This document shows positions 1-8,698 of a stretch of 38,607 nt of DNA, one piece after another. Position numbers and translations under genes: made by a program. How positions within the stretch are numbered: the stretch's first letter is position 1; the number at the start of each line of letters is the position of its first letter. Under the pieces are notes generated by a model. The model saw only the letters and a program-made list of their open reading frames with translations. It had not been told where the DNA came from and did no database searches. Source of the DNA: Elusimicrobiota bacterium (lineage in GTDB: Bacteria; Elusimicrobiota; Elusimicrobia; UBA1565; UBA9628); contig JAMPYD010000002.1 in assembly GCA_023700845.1 (NCBI GenBank), forward strand, positions 1 to 38,607, in the 5' to 3' direction.

Positions 1-1353
1 GAGCTGGCCGTAGACGCGGGTCAGCTCCACCATCGTGATCACGGACACGAGGGAGGAATCCTTCAGCAATGCTATGAAATCATTGGTCATCGGGGGGAGG
101 ACGAGACGCAGGGCCTGCGGGATGATGATGTGGCGCAGGGCCTGCCAGCGCGTCATGCCGAGGGCGAAGGCGGCCTCCATCTGGGCGTGCGGGATGGCGA
201 GTATGCCCGCGCGGTACACCTCGGCCTCGTAGGCGGCGTAGTTGAGGGCCAGGCCGAGGACGGCGGCGGTGAAGGGCTGGAGCTTGATGCCGATGGTGGG
301 CAGGCCGTAGAAGATGAAGAACAGCTGGATGAGCAGCGGGCTGCCGCGGACGAACTCGACGTAGACCGTCGCCAGGGCCGCGACCGGCCACGGGCCGTAC
401 AGCTTCATCAGGGCGAGGGCCAGGCCGAGGAGGACGGCGAACAGCATGGCCAGCAGCGAGAGCTGCACCGTGGTGACGGCGCCCTTGGCGAGGAGGGGGA
501 CGTAGCCGAGGTACCGGGCGAGCTTCGCGCGCCAGCCGTGCTTCACGCCCCGCGCGGCGAGGTAGGCCGCGAGCTCGGTCGGCTCGGCCTGGGTCTTGGA
601 GTCGTCGGCGAAGGACGCGGCCATCACCGGGTTCCAGATGCCCCATCGTTCGTAGATCTCGCGCAGCTTGCCGGACTTCATCAGGCGGGCGAGCGCCGCG
701 TTGACCTTGGCGAGGAGCTTCGCGTCGCCCTTGCGGAGGGCCACGCCGTAGGCCATGCGGCCGAACTGTCCGGGCAGGTTCTTCAGGCGCGGGTCGATGC
801 CGTAATAGACGGCCGCCGGGTGGTCCATCAGCACCGCGGAGATGCGGCCGTTGGCCAGGTCGTCGTAGAGCATGGTCTGGGTGTCGTAGCCGACGACGGT
901 GACGCCGTCGGTCTCGGCGAGAAGGCGCTCGGCCAGGGCGCCCTTGAGCGTGCCGGCGCGATGGCCCTTGAGGTCGGCGAGCGAGGCGATGTCGAAGGTG
1001 TCGACGCGGACGGTCAAGGCTTCATAGGTCAGGTAGTACGGGTCGGAGAACTCCACCTCGGCCTTGCGGTCCTCGGTGATCTCGAGGCCGTTGATGACGA
1101 CGTCGTAGTTCCCGCGCTTGAGACCGGGGACCAGGCTGTCCCACTGGTTCTGCACGAACTCCGCCTGGAGGCCGAGCTCGGCCGCGAGCGCCGCGGCGAG
1201 GTCGGCCTCGAAGCCCACGGTCTTCGCGGGATCCTTGGGGTCCTGGAAGACGAAGGGCGCGCCGCCGGAGGAGTCGCCGCCCCAACGCAAAGTCTTCGCG
1301 GCCGGGGCGGCGTGGGCGCCGGCCGCGAGCAGCAGAAGGAGGGCGAATCTCAT
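1..1353 (-). CDS. Polar amino-acid ABC transporter, fused substrate-binding protein and permease (3'-truncated by window)
   Basis: The reading frame is open for 451 codons from the ATG at 1353 to the window edge, so the C-terminus is missing. Residues 1-16 form a signal peptide. Residues 20-240 are a family 3 periplasmic binding protein, with hallmarks such as ITEDRKAEVEFSDPYY at 92-107. Residues 285-451 are a HisM/GlnP-type permease with several membrane helices. The permease carries the EAA loop that contacts the ATPase (A394 to Q413, including ALGMTRWQAL). Binding protein and channel in one chain is the architecture of GlnP in Gram-positive GlnPQ importers. The ATG overlaps the stop of the upstream ATPase gene (ATGA), so the two are translationally coupled. 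The substrate is probably a polar amino acid; glutamine is only a guess. Confidence 0.9.
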   Translation of the reverse strand, partial: MRFALLLLLAAGAHAAPAAKTLRWGGDSSGGAPFVFQDPKDPAKTVGFEADLAAALAAELGLQAEFVQNQWDSLVPGLKRGNYDVVINGLEITEDRKAEVEFSDPYYLTYEALTVRVDTFDIASLADLKGHRAGTLKGALAERLLAETDGVTVVGYDTQTMLYDDLANGRISAVLMDHPAAVYYGIDPRLKNLPGQFGRMAYGVALRKGDAKLLAKVNAALARLMKSGKLREIYERWGIWNPVMAASFADDSKTQAEPTELAAYLAARGVKHGWRAKLARYLGYVPLLAKGAVTTVQLSLLAMLFAVLLGLALALMKLYGPWPVAALATVYVEFVRGSPLLIQLFFIFYGLPTIGIKLQPFTAAVLGLALNYAAYEAEVYRAGILAIPHAQMEAAFALGMTRWQALRHIIIPQALRLVLPPMTNDFIALLKDSSLVSVITMVELTRVYGQL

Positions 1354-2096
1354 GCCGCGAACCTGCTCATATATTTGACCGTGCGCGGGTCCTTGGGGCT
1401 CCCGAAGAGCTCGGCCGGCGGGCCCTTCTCGACGACCCGGCCTTCTTCCATGAAAACGATCTCGCGCGCGACCTCGCGGGCGAAGCGCGTCTCGTGGGTG
1501 ACCACGATCTGGGTCATGCCCTCGGCGTCGAGCTTGCGCATGACGTCGAAGACCTCGTCGACGAGCCAGGGGTCGAGAGCGGACGTCGGCTCGTCGTAGA
1601 GCATGACCTTGGGCGACATCGCGAGCGCGCGGGCGATGGCGGCGCGCTGCTGCTGGCCGCCCGACATCTGCGAGGGGTAGTGGCGGGCGTGGCCCGCGAG
1701 CCCGACCTTCTCGAGCAGGGGCAGGGCGACGGCCTCCGCCTGCGCCCGCGTCATGCCTTTGACGATCATCGGCGCGATGACGAGGTTGGACAGCAGGTCG
1801 AGGTGGGGGAACAGGTTGAAGCTCTGGAACACCATGCCGAAGTTCGCGCGCACCGCCCGGAGCTTGCGGTCGTCCCGCCGCTCGTCGAGGACCAGGTCGC
1901 CGAAGCGCAGGGAGCCCGCGTCGAACGTCTCGAGGCCGTTGAGGCAGCGCAGCAAGGTGGATTTGCCGCAGCCGGAGCGGCCCACGATGACGATCAGCTC
2001 CCCGGCGGAGGCGGAGAAATCGACGCCCTTGAGGACCTGCTGCCCGTGGAACGTCTTGGTCAGCCCTTGAGCGACGAGCAGCGGCGCGGCGGCCAT
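1350..2096 (-). CDS. Polar amino-acid ABC transporter ATP-binding protein (GlnQ/HisP type)
   Basis: 248 aa, the normal length for this family. It powers uptake by the fused binding protein-permease encoded directly downstream. Visible motifs are Walker A GRSGCGKST (39-47), Q-loop Q91, signature MSGGQQQR (144-151), Walker B VMLYDEP (164-170) and H-loop H201. The Shine-Dalgarno GGGGAG lies just before the ATG. It is the first gene of a two-gene operon and overlaps the next by 4 nt. The sequence fits the polar amino-acid transporter ATPase family; substrate is set by the partner and is not readable here. Confidence 0.93.
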   Translation of the reverse strand: MAAAPLLVAQGLTKTFHGQQVLKGVDFSASAGELIVIVGRSGCGKSTLLRCLNGLETFDAGSLRFGDLVLDERRDDRKLRAVRANFGMVFQSFNLFPHLDLLSNLVIAPMIVKGMTRAQAEAVALPLLEKVGLAGHARHYPSQMSGGQQQRAAIARALAMSPKVMLYDEPTSALDPWLVDEVFDVMRKLDAEGMTQIVVTHETRFAREVAREIVFMEEGRVVEKGPPAELFGSPKDPRTVKYMSRFAA

Positions 2097-2133
2097 GATC
2101 TCCCCGGAGACGCGAAAATTAGCACAACGCGCT

Positions 2134-2139
2134 ATTTTA
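2134..2139 (-). promoter_or_regulatory. Putative -10 box for the amino-acid importer operon
   Basis: TAAAAT on the minus strand, 38 nt before the ATPase start. It would leave a leader of about 30 nt carrying the GGGGAG ribosome-binding site. This is one of the few unit heads here with a conventional leader. No convincing -35 was seen. Confidence 0.4.
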
Positions 2140-2159
2140 GCTTTTCCGACGGGGGCAGG

Positions 2160-3158
2160 CTAAGGCTTTTTGGCGCGGTCGCGCAGGAGGGAGACGGCGA
2201 TGACCGGCTCGTCGTCCATCGCCGCGGCCAGGGCGCGCCACTCTCCCGAGGTGGAGGGGATGTGCGGCTTGAGGTTGGTCGGCAGGTGGCGGGCGCCGAG
2301 GACGGTCAAGGTCAGGCCGAGGACGCCCCGGCCCATCTCCTGGGAGGCGCCGTAGAACTTCGCGGCGTCGCCGGCCTTGTAGGCGGCGCGGCCGTCGACG
2401 ACGGCCTTGCCGATGGTGTAGGCCGAGAACACCGCGCCGAGCGCGAGCAGGCCGTAGATCGCCACCGGGGCGACCGTGACGAGGACGACCGAGGCGGCGG
2501 CGATGGCCAGGCCTTTCCAGGTGAAGACGTCCTTGATCGCGTGGCCGGCGCCCTTGAGGACCTCGACGCCCGCCTTCCTCCAGGAGATCGGCGCGGCGGC
2601 CTTGGCCGCGGGCGGAGGAGGCGGGGGAGGCGCGGCCACGCGACGGGGGGCCGCCGGGCTGAAGACGGCGCGACGGGCGGAGGACGGGCCGGAGGCGCCC
2701 GATGCGGCGACGGCGGAGCCTTGCACGGAGCGGTTCGCGTCGTAGAAGCGGTCCTGGGCCCCGCGCTCGAGGGGCCGGGGGGCCGCGTCGAGGCGGGCGC
2801 GCATGGCGTCGGTGCGGGCGCGGAACTCGAGCGCGGCGGCCGGCGGCACGGGCCCGGTCGCGCCGCGGACGGCGGACGTCTCGCGGACGGACAGGCGCCG
2901 TCCCCAGAGGGACCGGAGCTCAGCGAGCAGGGCCTGGCGACGGTCCTCGGCGAGCCCTTGCTTCCAAGACGGGGCGTTGATGGCGAGGCCGGCGGCGAAC
3001 GGGTCGCGCGCGGGGGCCTCCAGCAGCCGGGCGGCGGCGGCCGCGGTGCGCGCGACGGCCTCGGGGGCGAGCGGCCCTTCGGCGACCCGCAGCTCGATGG
3101 AGGCGGCGGCCGGCGTCGCGAGGAGCAGGACCAGCGACAGAGCCCGTTTCATTCCCAT
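2160..3158 (-). CDS. Secreted/membrane protein of unknown function with polyproline linker
   Basis: 332 aa from the ATG at 3158. The frame could extend to 3245, but the signal peptide (MGMKRALSLVLLLATPAAAS) begins at 3158 and a -10-like CATACT lies 5 nt upstream, so the shorter form is chosen; ATG 3152 is also possible. After the signal peptide comes an Ala/Arg-rich helical region, a linker with seven consecutive prolines (177-183), and a strongly hydrophobic stretch (216-250) giving one or two membrane helices. The last 80 residues are hydrophilic. I recognise no family. It is divergent from the exporter operon at 3289 and has no evident partner. Confidence 0.65.
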   Translation of the reverse strand: MGMKRALSLVLLLATPAAASIELRVAEGPLAPEAVARTAAAAARLLEAPARDPFAAGLAINAPSWKQGLAEDRRQALLAELRSLWGRRLSVRETSAVRGATGPVPPAAALEFRARTDAMRARLDAAPRPLERGAQDRFYDANRSVQGSAVAASGASGPSSARRAVFSPAAPRRVAAPPPPPPPAAKAAAPISWRKAGVEVLKGAGHAIKDVFTWKGLAIAAASVVLVTVAPVAIYGLLALGAVFSAYTIGKAVVDGRAAYKAGDAAKFYGASQEMGRGVLGLTLTVLGARHLPTNLKPHIPSTSGEWRALAAAMDDEPVIAVSLLRDRAKKP

Positions 3159-3163
3159 GCTTG

Positions 3164-3169
3164 AGTATG
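3164..3169 (-). promoter_or_regulatory. Weak -10-like box 5 nt before start of the unknown secreted protein
   Basis: CATACT (4 of 6 matches to TATAAT) on the minus strand, 5 nt before ATG 3158. On its own it is weak. It is listed because the same spacing recurs at many other unit heads in the window. Confidence 0.3.
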
Positions 3170-3270
3170 AGGCCCGCGGGCCCACGCGGTCAGGGGCCGC
3201 GGGCCCAGCCTCCGCGCGGGCCCATAGTCCTATATCGGACGTCATGCTCGAAGCGCCGCCGAGGGAATGC

Positions 3271-3276
3271 TAGAAT
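3271..3276 (+). promoter_or_regulatory. Putative -10 box of the MacAB-TolC-like operon
   Basis: TAGAAT, 12 nt before the ATG at 3289. Transcription would start about 5 nt before the start codon, leaving almost no leader and no Shine-Dalgarno. Confidence 0.45.
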
Positions 3277-3288
3277 AAACGGCCGAGC

Positions 3289-4587
3289 ATGATCCCCTCC
3301 TCAGCCCTGATTTCGCTGGCGCTGCTCTCCTCCCCGGTTTTCGCCGACGGCATCACGGTTTCCTCCTATACGGCCTCCGCGCTGGCGTCCTCCCCCGAGG
3401 TCCGCTCGGCGCAGGACGCCTACGAAGCCGCCGACGCCGCCCTCAAGGGGCAGGCCGCGGCGATGGCCCTGCCCACGCTCGGATTCTCCTACGTCCAGTA
3501 TCCGTACGGGCACAACCCGCTCGACGCCTACCGCTACGAGCGGGGGGCGTTCGCTCCCCGCCTGGGGCAGGCCGTGACGACGGCGAACTGGAACCTGTTC
3601 AACGGCTTCCAGGACCTGCAGCGCGTCCGCGTCGCCGCGCTCGCTCGCCGCGCGGCCCGCTTCGCGCTCGCGGCGGCCAGGCAGGACCGCGCCTTCGCGG
3701 CTATCTCCGCCTATTACGACCTGAACGCGAAGACCGAACTGCTCGCCGTGGCCCGGAAAAACCTCGAGGATCAGAGGCGGCAATACGAGCAGTCCCTCGA
3801 CCTGTACAAGCACGGGATGAAGAGCCTCGCCGACCTCCTCAAGAGCGAGACGGACTGGCGCTCCTCCGAGCTGCGCATCATCTCCGCAGAGGCGGAGCGC
3901 AAGAGATCCATGGTCGCCTTCAACGTCCTGCTCGACCGCGGCGCCCTCGAAGAGGCCCCGTTGACGGTCGATCTCCAGGCCGGCGCCACGGCCCTGCCGC
4001 TCGTCGACGCCGGCTTCGCCGCCGCGCTCGACGGACGTCCCGAGGTGTCCAAGGCGCGCGAGGAGCTCGAGAGCGCGCGCGTCGCCGTCCAGCAGGCCGT
4101 GAAGGGGATCCTGCCCGACCTCAAGGTGGACGCCGCCTGGACCCGCACGCGCTATCCCGCGTTCGCCGGCGCCGGCTCCTCGATCCCCAATCCGAACCAC
4201 AACATCGGGGTCTCCCTGTCCCTTCCGGTCGGCTTCAACGGCTTCACGCAGGGCTGGGCGATCTCGGCGGCCCGCGCCGAGAAGCGCCGCGCCGAGGCGT
4301 CGCGCGCCGCCGCGGAGCGGACCGTCAAGTCGGAGGTGTACAATGCGTACATCGATCTCGAACGGGTCTCGAGCTCCTACTCCGTCGCGCTCCAGAAGGA
4401 GGAGATCGCCGCGAAGGCGCTCGAGCTGGTGGGCCGGCAGTACCAGCAGGGCGCGGCCGACGCGATCCGCATGAACCAGGCCCAGAACGACTACCTCAAC
4501 GCCCGCGTCGAGCGGGTGCTGGCCCTGCACGACATTTTCATCGACCGCGCCCGCTACAAGCGCGCGGTGGGAGAGCCTCTATGGTGA
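3289..4587 (+). CDS. TolC-family outer-membrane efflux protein
   Basis: 432 aa, typical for the outer membrane efflux protein family. Residues 1-19 are a signal peptide ending at VFA. The mature chain is two repeats of long amphipathic helices rich in Ala, Glu, Gln and Arg, separated by strand segments, as in the TolC barrel and alpha-tunnel. It should form the outer-membrane exit duct for the adaptor, ATPase and permeases encoded next. It is the first gene of a five-gene operon, and its stop overlaps the adaptor start by 7 nt. It is not closely similar to the second TolC-like protein at 14098-15381, so the two probably serve different pumps. Confidence 0.9.
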   Translation: MIPSSALISLALLSSPVFADGITVSSYTASALASSPEVRSAQDAYEAADAALKGQAAAMALPTLGFSYVQYPYGHNPLDAYRYERGAFAPRLGQAVTTANWNLFNGFQDLQRVRVAALARRAARFALAAARQDRAFAAISAYYDLNAKTELLAVARKNLEDQRRQYEQSLDLYKHGMKSLADLLKSETDWRSSELRIISAEAERKRSMVAFNVLLDRGALEEAPLTVDLQAGATALPLVDAGFAAALDGRPEVSKAREELESARVAVQQAVKGILPDLKVDAAWTRTRYPAFAGAGSSIPNPNHNIGVSLSLPVGFNGFTQGWAISAARAEKRRAEASRAAAERTVKSEVYNAYIDLERVSSSYSVALQKEEIAAKALELVGRQYQQGAADAIRMNQAQNDYLNARVERVLALHDIFIDRARYKRAVGEPLW

Positions 4588-5501
4588 AGCAGACGAAATG
4601 GATCGCCGCCGCCGTCATCGCCGCGCTCGCGGGCGCGGGGGGGTGGTACAAGTACAAGGGGAACGCCGCGGAGGAGGGCGGTCCGTCCGTCGTGACCGTC
4701 GCGCGCGGCGACATCGAGCTGCGCTTCATCGACTCCGGCGAGCTGACGCCGAAGCTGTTCGTGGACGTGGCGAGCAAGGTGTCCGGCCGCGTCATCGAGC
4801 TGTTCGTCGACGAGGGCTCGCGGGTCCGCAAGGGCGACCGGCTCGCCGTGATCCAGCCCGGCCGCACCGAGGCGGAGGCCTACGTCCCGACGACCTTGAC
4901 CGCGCCGATCGACGGCGTCGTCATGCGCTACCAGGACCGGAGCTCGAACAACGCCCAGGAGGGCCGCCTCTCCAAGCTCGGGGAGTACGTCACCGGCCTC
5001 ATGGAGTCCCAGACCCCGACCTACCTGCTGACCGTCGCCGACCTCTCCCGGCTCATCGTGAAGATGAAGATCTCGGAGATGGATATCCTGAAGCTCAAGG
5101 AGGGGATGGACGTGAAGGTCACCGTCGACGCCCTTCCCGGCATGGACTTCCCGTCCAAGGTCACCCTCGTCTCTCCTCAGGCGGAGAAGGACAGCAACAA
5201 CCTCAAGAACTTCAAGGTGGAGGTCACCTTGCTCAAGAGCGACGCGCGCCTCAAGCCCGGCATGACCGCGCGCGTCGACGGCCTGCTCGACGCGCGCAAG
5301 AAGGTCCTCAAGCTCGCGCTGTCCGGCGTCTTCGAGGAGGGCGGCAAGGAGTTCGGCTATGTCGCCGCCGGCGAGGGCAAGCCGGCGAAGACCCCGCTCA
5401 AGCTCGGCCTGCGCTCGGAGATGGACGTCGAGGTCCTCGAGGGCGTCAAGGAAGGCGACAAGCTCCTCACCGAGAAGCCCGAGGAAAAGCCGAAGTCGTG
5501 A
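4581..5501 (+). CDS. Periplasmic adaptor (HlyD/MacA-like membrane fusion protein) lacking the alpha-hairpin
   Basis: 306 aa, short for a MacA-type adaptor (about 370-400 aa). One N-terminal membrane anchor (7-20) is followed by the first lipoyl half (about 62-94, SGRVIELFVDEGSRVRKGD), the second lipoyl half (from about 106, TAPIDGVV), then beta-barrel and membrane-proximal domains (LIVKMKISEMD at 158-168; LKPGMTARV at 224-232). Only about 11 residues separate the two lipoyl halves, where canonical adaptors carry a long coiled-coil hairpin that docks on TolC. A small insertion (about 118-140) follows the second half instead. It overlaps tolC upstream by 7 nt and the ATPase downstream by 4 nt (GTGA). 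It should couple the permeases to the outer-membrane channel. Confidence 0.88.
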   Translation: MVKQTKWIAAAVIAALAGAGGWYKYKGNAAEEGGPSVVTVARGDIELRFIDSGELTPKLFVDVASKVSGRVIELFVDEGSRVRKGDRLAVIQPGRTEAEAYVPTTLTAPIDGVVMRYQDRSSNNAQEGRLSKLGEYVTGLMESQTPTYLLTVADLSRLIVKMKISEMDILKLKEGMDVKVTVDALPGMDFPSKVTLVSPQAEKDSNNLKNFKVEVTLLKSDARLKPGMTARVDGLLDARKKVLKLALSGVFEEGGKEFGYVAAGEGKPAKTPLKLGLRSEMDVEVLEGVKEGDKLLTEKPEEKPKS

Positions 5502-6154
5502 ATGCCATACACGTTGACGGTCTGACCCGGGTCTATCAGGGCGGATATCAGGCTCTGAGGGGAGTCACCTTCTCCGTTTCCCAGGGTGAATTCACGGCTA
5601 TCATGGGGCCCTCGGGGTGCGGTAAATCGACGTTGCTCAATATCCTCGGCCTCCTCGACCGCCCCACCGGCGGGAAATATCTGCTCGAGGGCGCCGAGAC
5701 CGCCCGCCTCAACGACGCCGAGATCACCGGCCTGCGCCGAGCCCGCATCGGCTTCGTCTTCCAGGCTTTCAATCTCTTGCCCCGCCTCTCGGCCCTGGAA
5801 AACGTCGCTTTGCCCATGGCTTACGCGGGCGCCGGGGTGGATGAGCGCCGCGAGCGCGCCCGGATGCTCTTGGATCGCGTGGGCCTCGGCCGCAAGGCGG
5901 AGAACACCCCGCTGCAGCTCTCCGGCGGCGAGCGCCAGCGCGTCGGCATCGCGCGCGCGCTGGCCAACAAGCCGGCCCTGCTCCTCGCCGACGAGCCCAC
6001 CGGCAACCTGGACTCGAAGTCCTCCGTCGAGATCCTGGCCCTCTTCAAGGAGCTCAACGCCGAGGGCATGACCGTGCTCCTCGTCACCCACGACCCCGCC
6101 ATCGGCGCCGCGGCCGGCCGCGTCATCCGCATCAAGGACGGCGAGCTGGCGTGA
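5498..6154 (+). CDS. ABC transporter ATPase, MacB/LolD type
   Basis: 218 aa starting at GTG 5498, which overlaps the adaptor stop as GTGA; the nearby ATG at 5502 is out of frame. Motifs are Walker A GPSGCGKST (37-45), Q-loop Q89, signature LSGGERQRV (141-149), Walker B LLLADEPTGNLD (161-172) and H-loop H198. ADEPTGNLD is typical of the MacB/LolD/FtsE group, whose permeases are of FtsX type, as are the next two genes. The ATPase is a separate chain, unlike E. coli MacB where it is fused to the permease. Confidence 0.93.
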   Translation: MNAIHVDGLTRVYQGGYQALRGVTFSVSQGEFTAIMGPSGCGKSTLLNILGLLDRPTGGKYLLEGAETARLNDAEITGLRRARIGFVFQAFNLLPRLSALENVALPMAYAGAGVDERRERARMLLDRVGLGRKAENTPLQLSGGERQRVGIARALANKPALLLADEPTGNLDSKSSVEILALFKELNAEGMTVLLVTHDPAIGAAAGRVIRIKDGELA

Positions 6155-7422
6155 ACGCGGGCGAGGCCCTGCGCGCCGGCGCCCGCGAGATCTACGCCAA
6201 CAAGTTCCGCTCCACGCTGTCCTTCGCCGCCGTCTCCGTCGGCGTCGCGTCCTTGCTCTACACGATGGCGCAGACGCAGGGCATGAAGGACGCCCTCGAG
6301 AAGAACCTGGAGCTGATGGGTCCGGGCCGCCTGACGATCGAGATGAAGCGCAACTACACCTCGAAAGGGCTCTCGCTCGGCCTGACCTACGCGGACGCGC
6401 TGGCCCTGCGCCGCGAGCTCCCCGACCTGTACATGGTCGAGCCTCAGTCGACGAACTGGCCGAGGCTCGTGCATGGGCGGACCTCGATCAACGGGGTCCG
6501 CGTCATGGGCGCCACCCCCGACTACCGCCGTCGTGACTGGGTCTACAAGCTGCGCGGCCGCTTCATCAACTCCTGGGACGTCGAGAACCGCGCGCGCGTC
6601 GCGGTGATGGTCGAGCCCGGGACCTGGTTCAAGAAGCCCTTCTGGGCCAAGTTCTGGGGGGAGGACAACCCCTACGACGTCTTCGCCAAGCGCCGGGACC
6701 TCCTCGGCTCGCGGGTGCGCTTCGACGACTCGGTGTTCACCGTCGTCGGCGTGCTGACCCCGCCGCCGCGAGACCTCGACCCTCGATGGGACAGCTGGAA
6801 CACGCCCAACGCCCTGGTGCCGATCACCGCGTTCCAGCAGCACCTCTCCCAGGGCTCCTCGAACCCCGACTCCGTCGAGGAGATCCGCGTCGACACCGGA
6901 GACCAGAAGACCCTGGGCTCCCGCCGTCGTCAGATCGAGGCCATCCTCAAGCGGCGCCACCGCGGAGAGGAGGACTTCGAGGTCAAGGACGACCGCGAGG
7001 AGATCGAGGCTAAGATGGAGGAGATGCGCAAGTACGTCAAGGCGGGCCTCGCCCTCGGCCTCGTGGCGCTTCTGGCCGGCGGCATCGGCATCATGAACGT
7101 GACCTTGGCCACCATCTTCGCGCGCGTGCGCGAGATCGGCGTGCGCCGCGCGATCGGCGCCAGCCGCGCCGACATCCTCGCCCAGTTCCTCTTCGAGGCC
7201 GCGATGCTGGGCGCGGCGGGCGGCGTCGCGGGGGTGGCGCTGGGCCTCGGCGGCGTCCGCTGGCTCGCCGGGCTCGGCGGGACGCGGGACCTGGCGCAGA
7301 TCACGTGGCCGCAGTGCGCCGCGGGCGTGCTGCTCGCCGCGCTCGTCAGCGCCGCCTTCGCCTTCATCCCCGCCTACCGGGCCTCGCGGCTCGATCCCGT
7401 CGAGGCGCTGAAGGCCGAATGA
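6151..7422 (+). CDS. MacB-like ABC permease, first of tandem pair
   Basis: 423 aa, GTG start overlapping the ATPase stop (GTGA). One N-terminal membrane helix (about 20-42) is followed by a large periplasmic MacB_PCD-like domain (about 45-285), then a C-terminal FtsX domain with three helices. The FtsX domain contains the conserved coupling segment VREIGVRRAIGASRADI. The C-terminus ends in the family pattern ASRLDPVEAL. It uses mechanotransmission-type export from the periplasm. It is clearly homologous along its length to the next gene and arose by tandem duplication. Confidence 0.9.
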   Translation: MNAGEALRAGAREIYANKFRSTLSFAAVSVGVASLLYTMAQTQGMKDALEKNLELMGPGRLTIEMKRNYTSKGLSLGLTYADALALRRELPDLYMVEPQSTNWPRLVHGRTSINGVRVMGATPDYRRRDWVYKLRGRFINSWDVENRARVAVMVEPGTWFKKPFWAKFWGEDNPYDVFAKRRDLLGSRVRFDDSVFTVVGVLTPPPRDLDPRWDSWNTPNALVPITAFQQHLSQGSSNPDSVEEIRVDTGDQKTLGSRRRQIEAILKRRHRGEEDFEVKDDREEIEAKMEEMRKYVKAGLALGLVALLAGGIGIMNVTLATIFARVREIGVRRAIGASRADILAQFLFEAAMLGAAGGVAGVALGLGGVRWLAGLGGTRDLAQITWPQCAAGVLLAALVSAAFAFIPAYRASRLDPVEALKAE

Positions 7423-8693
7423 GGATCTCGGAGCTCGGCCGCTCGGCGCTGCTCGAGATCCGCGCGCACAAGACGCGCTCGGCGATGACGAGCCTGTCCC
7501 TGGCCATCGGCATCGCCGCGATGCTGTTCACCTTCTCCCAGACGGCGGGCATGATGAAGCGCTACGAGGACGCGCTCCGCCTCGCGGGGCCGGGCCGCAT
7601 CGTGATCTCCCAGCGCCACAACTACAAGTCCAAGGGGCTCTCGCCCGGCCTGACCTACGGCGACGCGCTCGCCATCCGCCGCCAGTACCCCGAGCTGTTC
7701 ATGGTCTCGCCCCAGAACGCCTCCTGGAGCACGCGCATGCGCTTCGACTCCTTCAAGAGCGACGGGATCCGCGCCCTCGGCGTCACCCCGGAGTGGGCCA
7801 AGCGCGACTGGGTGTACACCCAGCGCGGGCGCCTGCTCAACGAGCGGGACCTCGCCGACGCCGCGCGCGTGACCGTGCTGATCGAGGCGGGGAGCTGGAT
7901 CAAGAAGCCGTACTGGGCGAAGTACTGGCCCGAGCAGGCGCTGACCAAATACATCTCGCGGCGCGACCCCTTGGGCAAGCAGGTGCTCCTCGGCGAGCAT
8001 CTGTACACCGTCGTGGGGGTCCTCAAGGAGCCTTACAAGGACCGCGATCCCCGCTGGTTCCGCCAATGGGGCGGCCAAGGCATCGCCCTCGTCCCCGCCA
8101 CCACCTTCCAGCGCTTCCTCGTGCCGCCTTACCAGAAGAACCCCGAGGTCATCGAGAACATCAACGTGGACACCGGCGACGCGGAGACCGCCAGCGCGTA
8201 CCTCCGGCGCATCAAGGTCCTGCTCCTGGCCCGCCATCGCGGCGAGGAGGACTTCGAGGTCAAGGACTACCGGGAGATCATGCAGAGCGCGCTCAAGCAG
8301 ATGCGCGAGTTCGTCGTCTCCATCATGATCATCGGCATCGTCGCCATCCTCGCCTCCGGCATCGGCATCATGAACGTGACGCTCGCCACGATCTTCTCGC
8401 GGGTGCGCGAGATCGGCATCCGCCGCGCCCTGGGCGCCACCCGGGCGGACATCGTCTGGCAGTTCGTCAGCGAGGCAATGATGCTGGGCGTCATCGGCGG
8501 CGTCGGCGGGACGGGGCTGGGCATCCTCGGCATCTGGTATCTGGCGCCGAAGGAGGACCGCATGCTCGAGATCAGCGCGCTCCACGTCGGCGGAGCCCTG
8601 CTGATCGCCCTCGGCACGGGCTTCCTGTTCGCCCTATACCCGGCCTGGAAGGCCTCGCGCTTCGATCCCGTCGAGGCCCTGCACTACGAGTAG
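7419..8693 (+). CDS. MacB-like ABC permease, second of tandem pair
   Basis: 424 aa from ATG 7419 (ATGA overlap with the previous stop); the open frame extends upstream inside the first permease but without support. Same plan as its neighbour: N-terminal helix, periplasmic domain, three-helix FtsX domain with VREIGIRRALGATRADI and terminal ASRFDPVEAL. Shared landmarks such as GPGR, SKGLS, GLTYGDA and RHRGEEDFEVKD show common origin. With one ATPase gene and two different permeases, a heterodimeric permease core is the simplest reading, an inference. It is the last gene of the exporter operon. Confidence 0.9.
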   Translation: MRISELGRSALLEIRAHKTRSAMTSLSLAIGIAAMLFTFSQTAGMMKRYEDALRLAGPGRIVISQRHNYKSKGLSPGLTYGDALAIRRQYPELFMVSPQNASWSTRMRFDSFKSDGIRALGVTPEWAKRDWVYTQRGRLLNERDLADAARVTVLIEAGSWIKKPYWAKYWPEQALTKYISRRDPLGKQVLLGEHLYTVVGVLKEPYKDRDPRWFRQWGGQGIALVPATTFQRFLVPPYQKNPEVIENINVDTGDAETASAYLRRIKVLLLARHRGEEDFEVKDYREIMQSALKQMREFVVSIMIIGIVAILASGIGIMNVTLATIFSRVREIGIRRALGATRADIVWQFVSEAMMLGVIGGVGGTGLGILGIWYLAPKEDRMLEISALHVGGALLIALGTGFLFALYPAWKASRFDPVEALHYE

Positions 8694-8698
8694 CCGGC

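Noticed and set aside
2134..2140. Terminator after the unknown secreted protein gene
   Set aside because: Only a short AT-rich palindrome with a 4-bp stem and no U-tract; better explained as the -10 of the importer operon.
3159..3245. N-terminal extension of the secreted protein to 3245
   Set aside because: The extra 29 residues are not signal-like and precede a good signal peptide at 3158; they also fall in the promoter region shared with the divergent operon.
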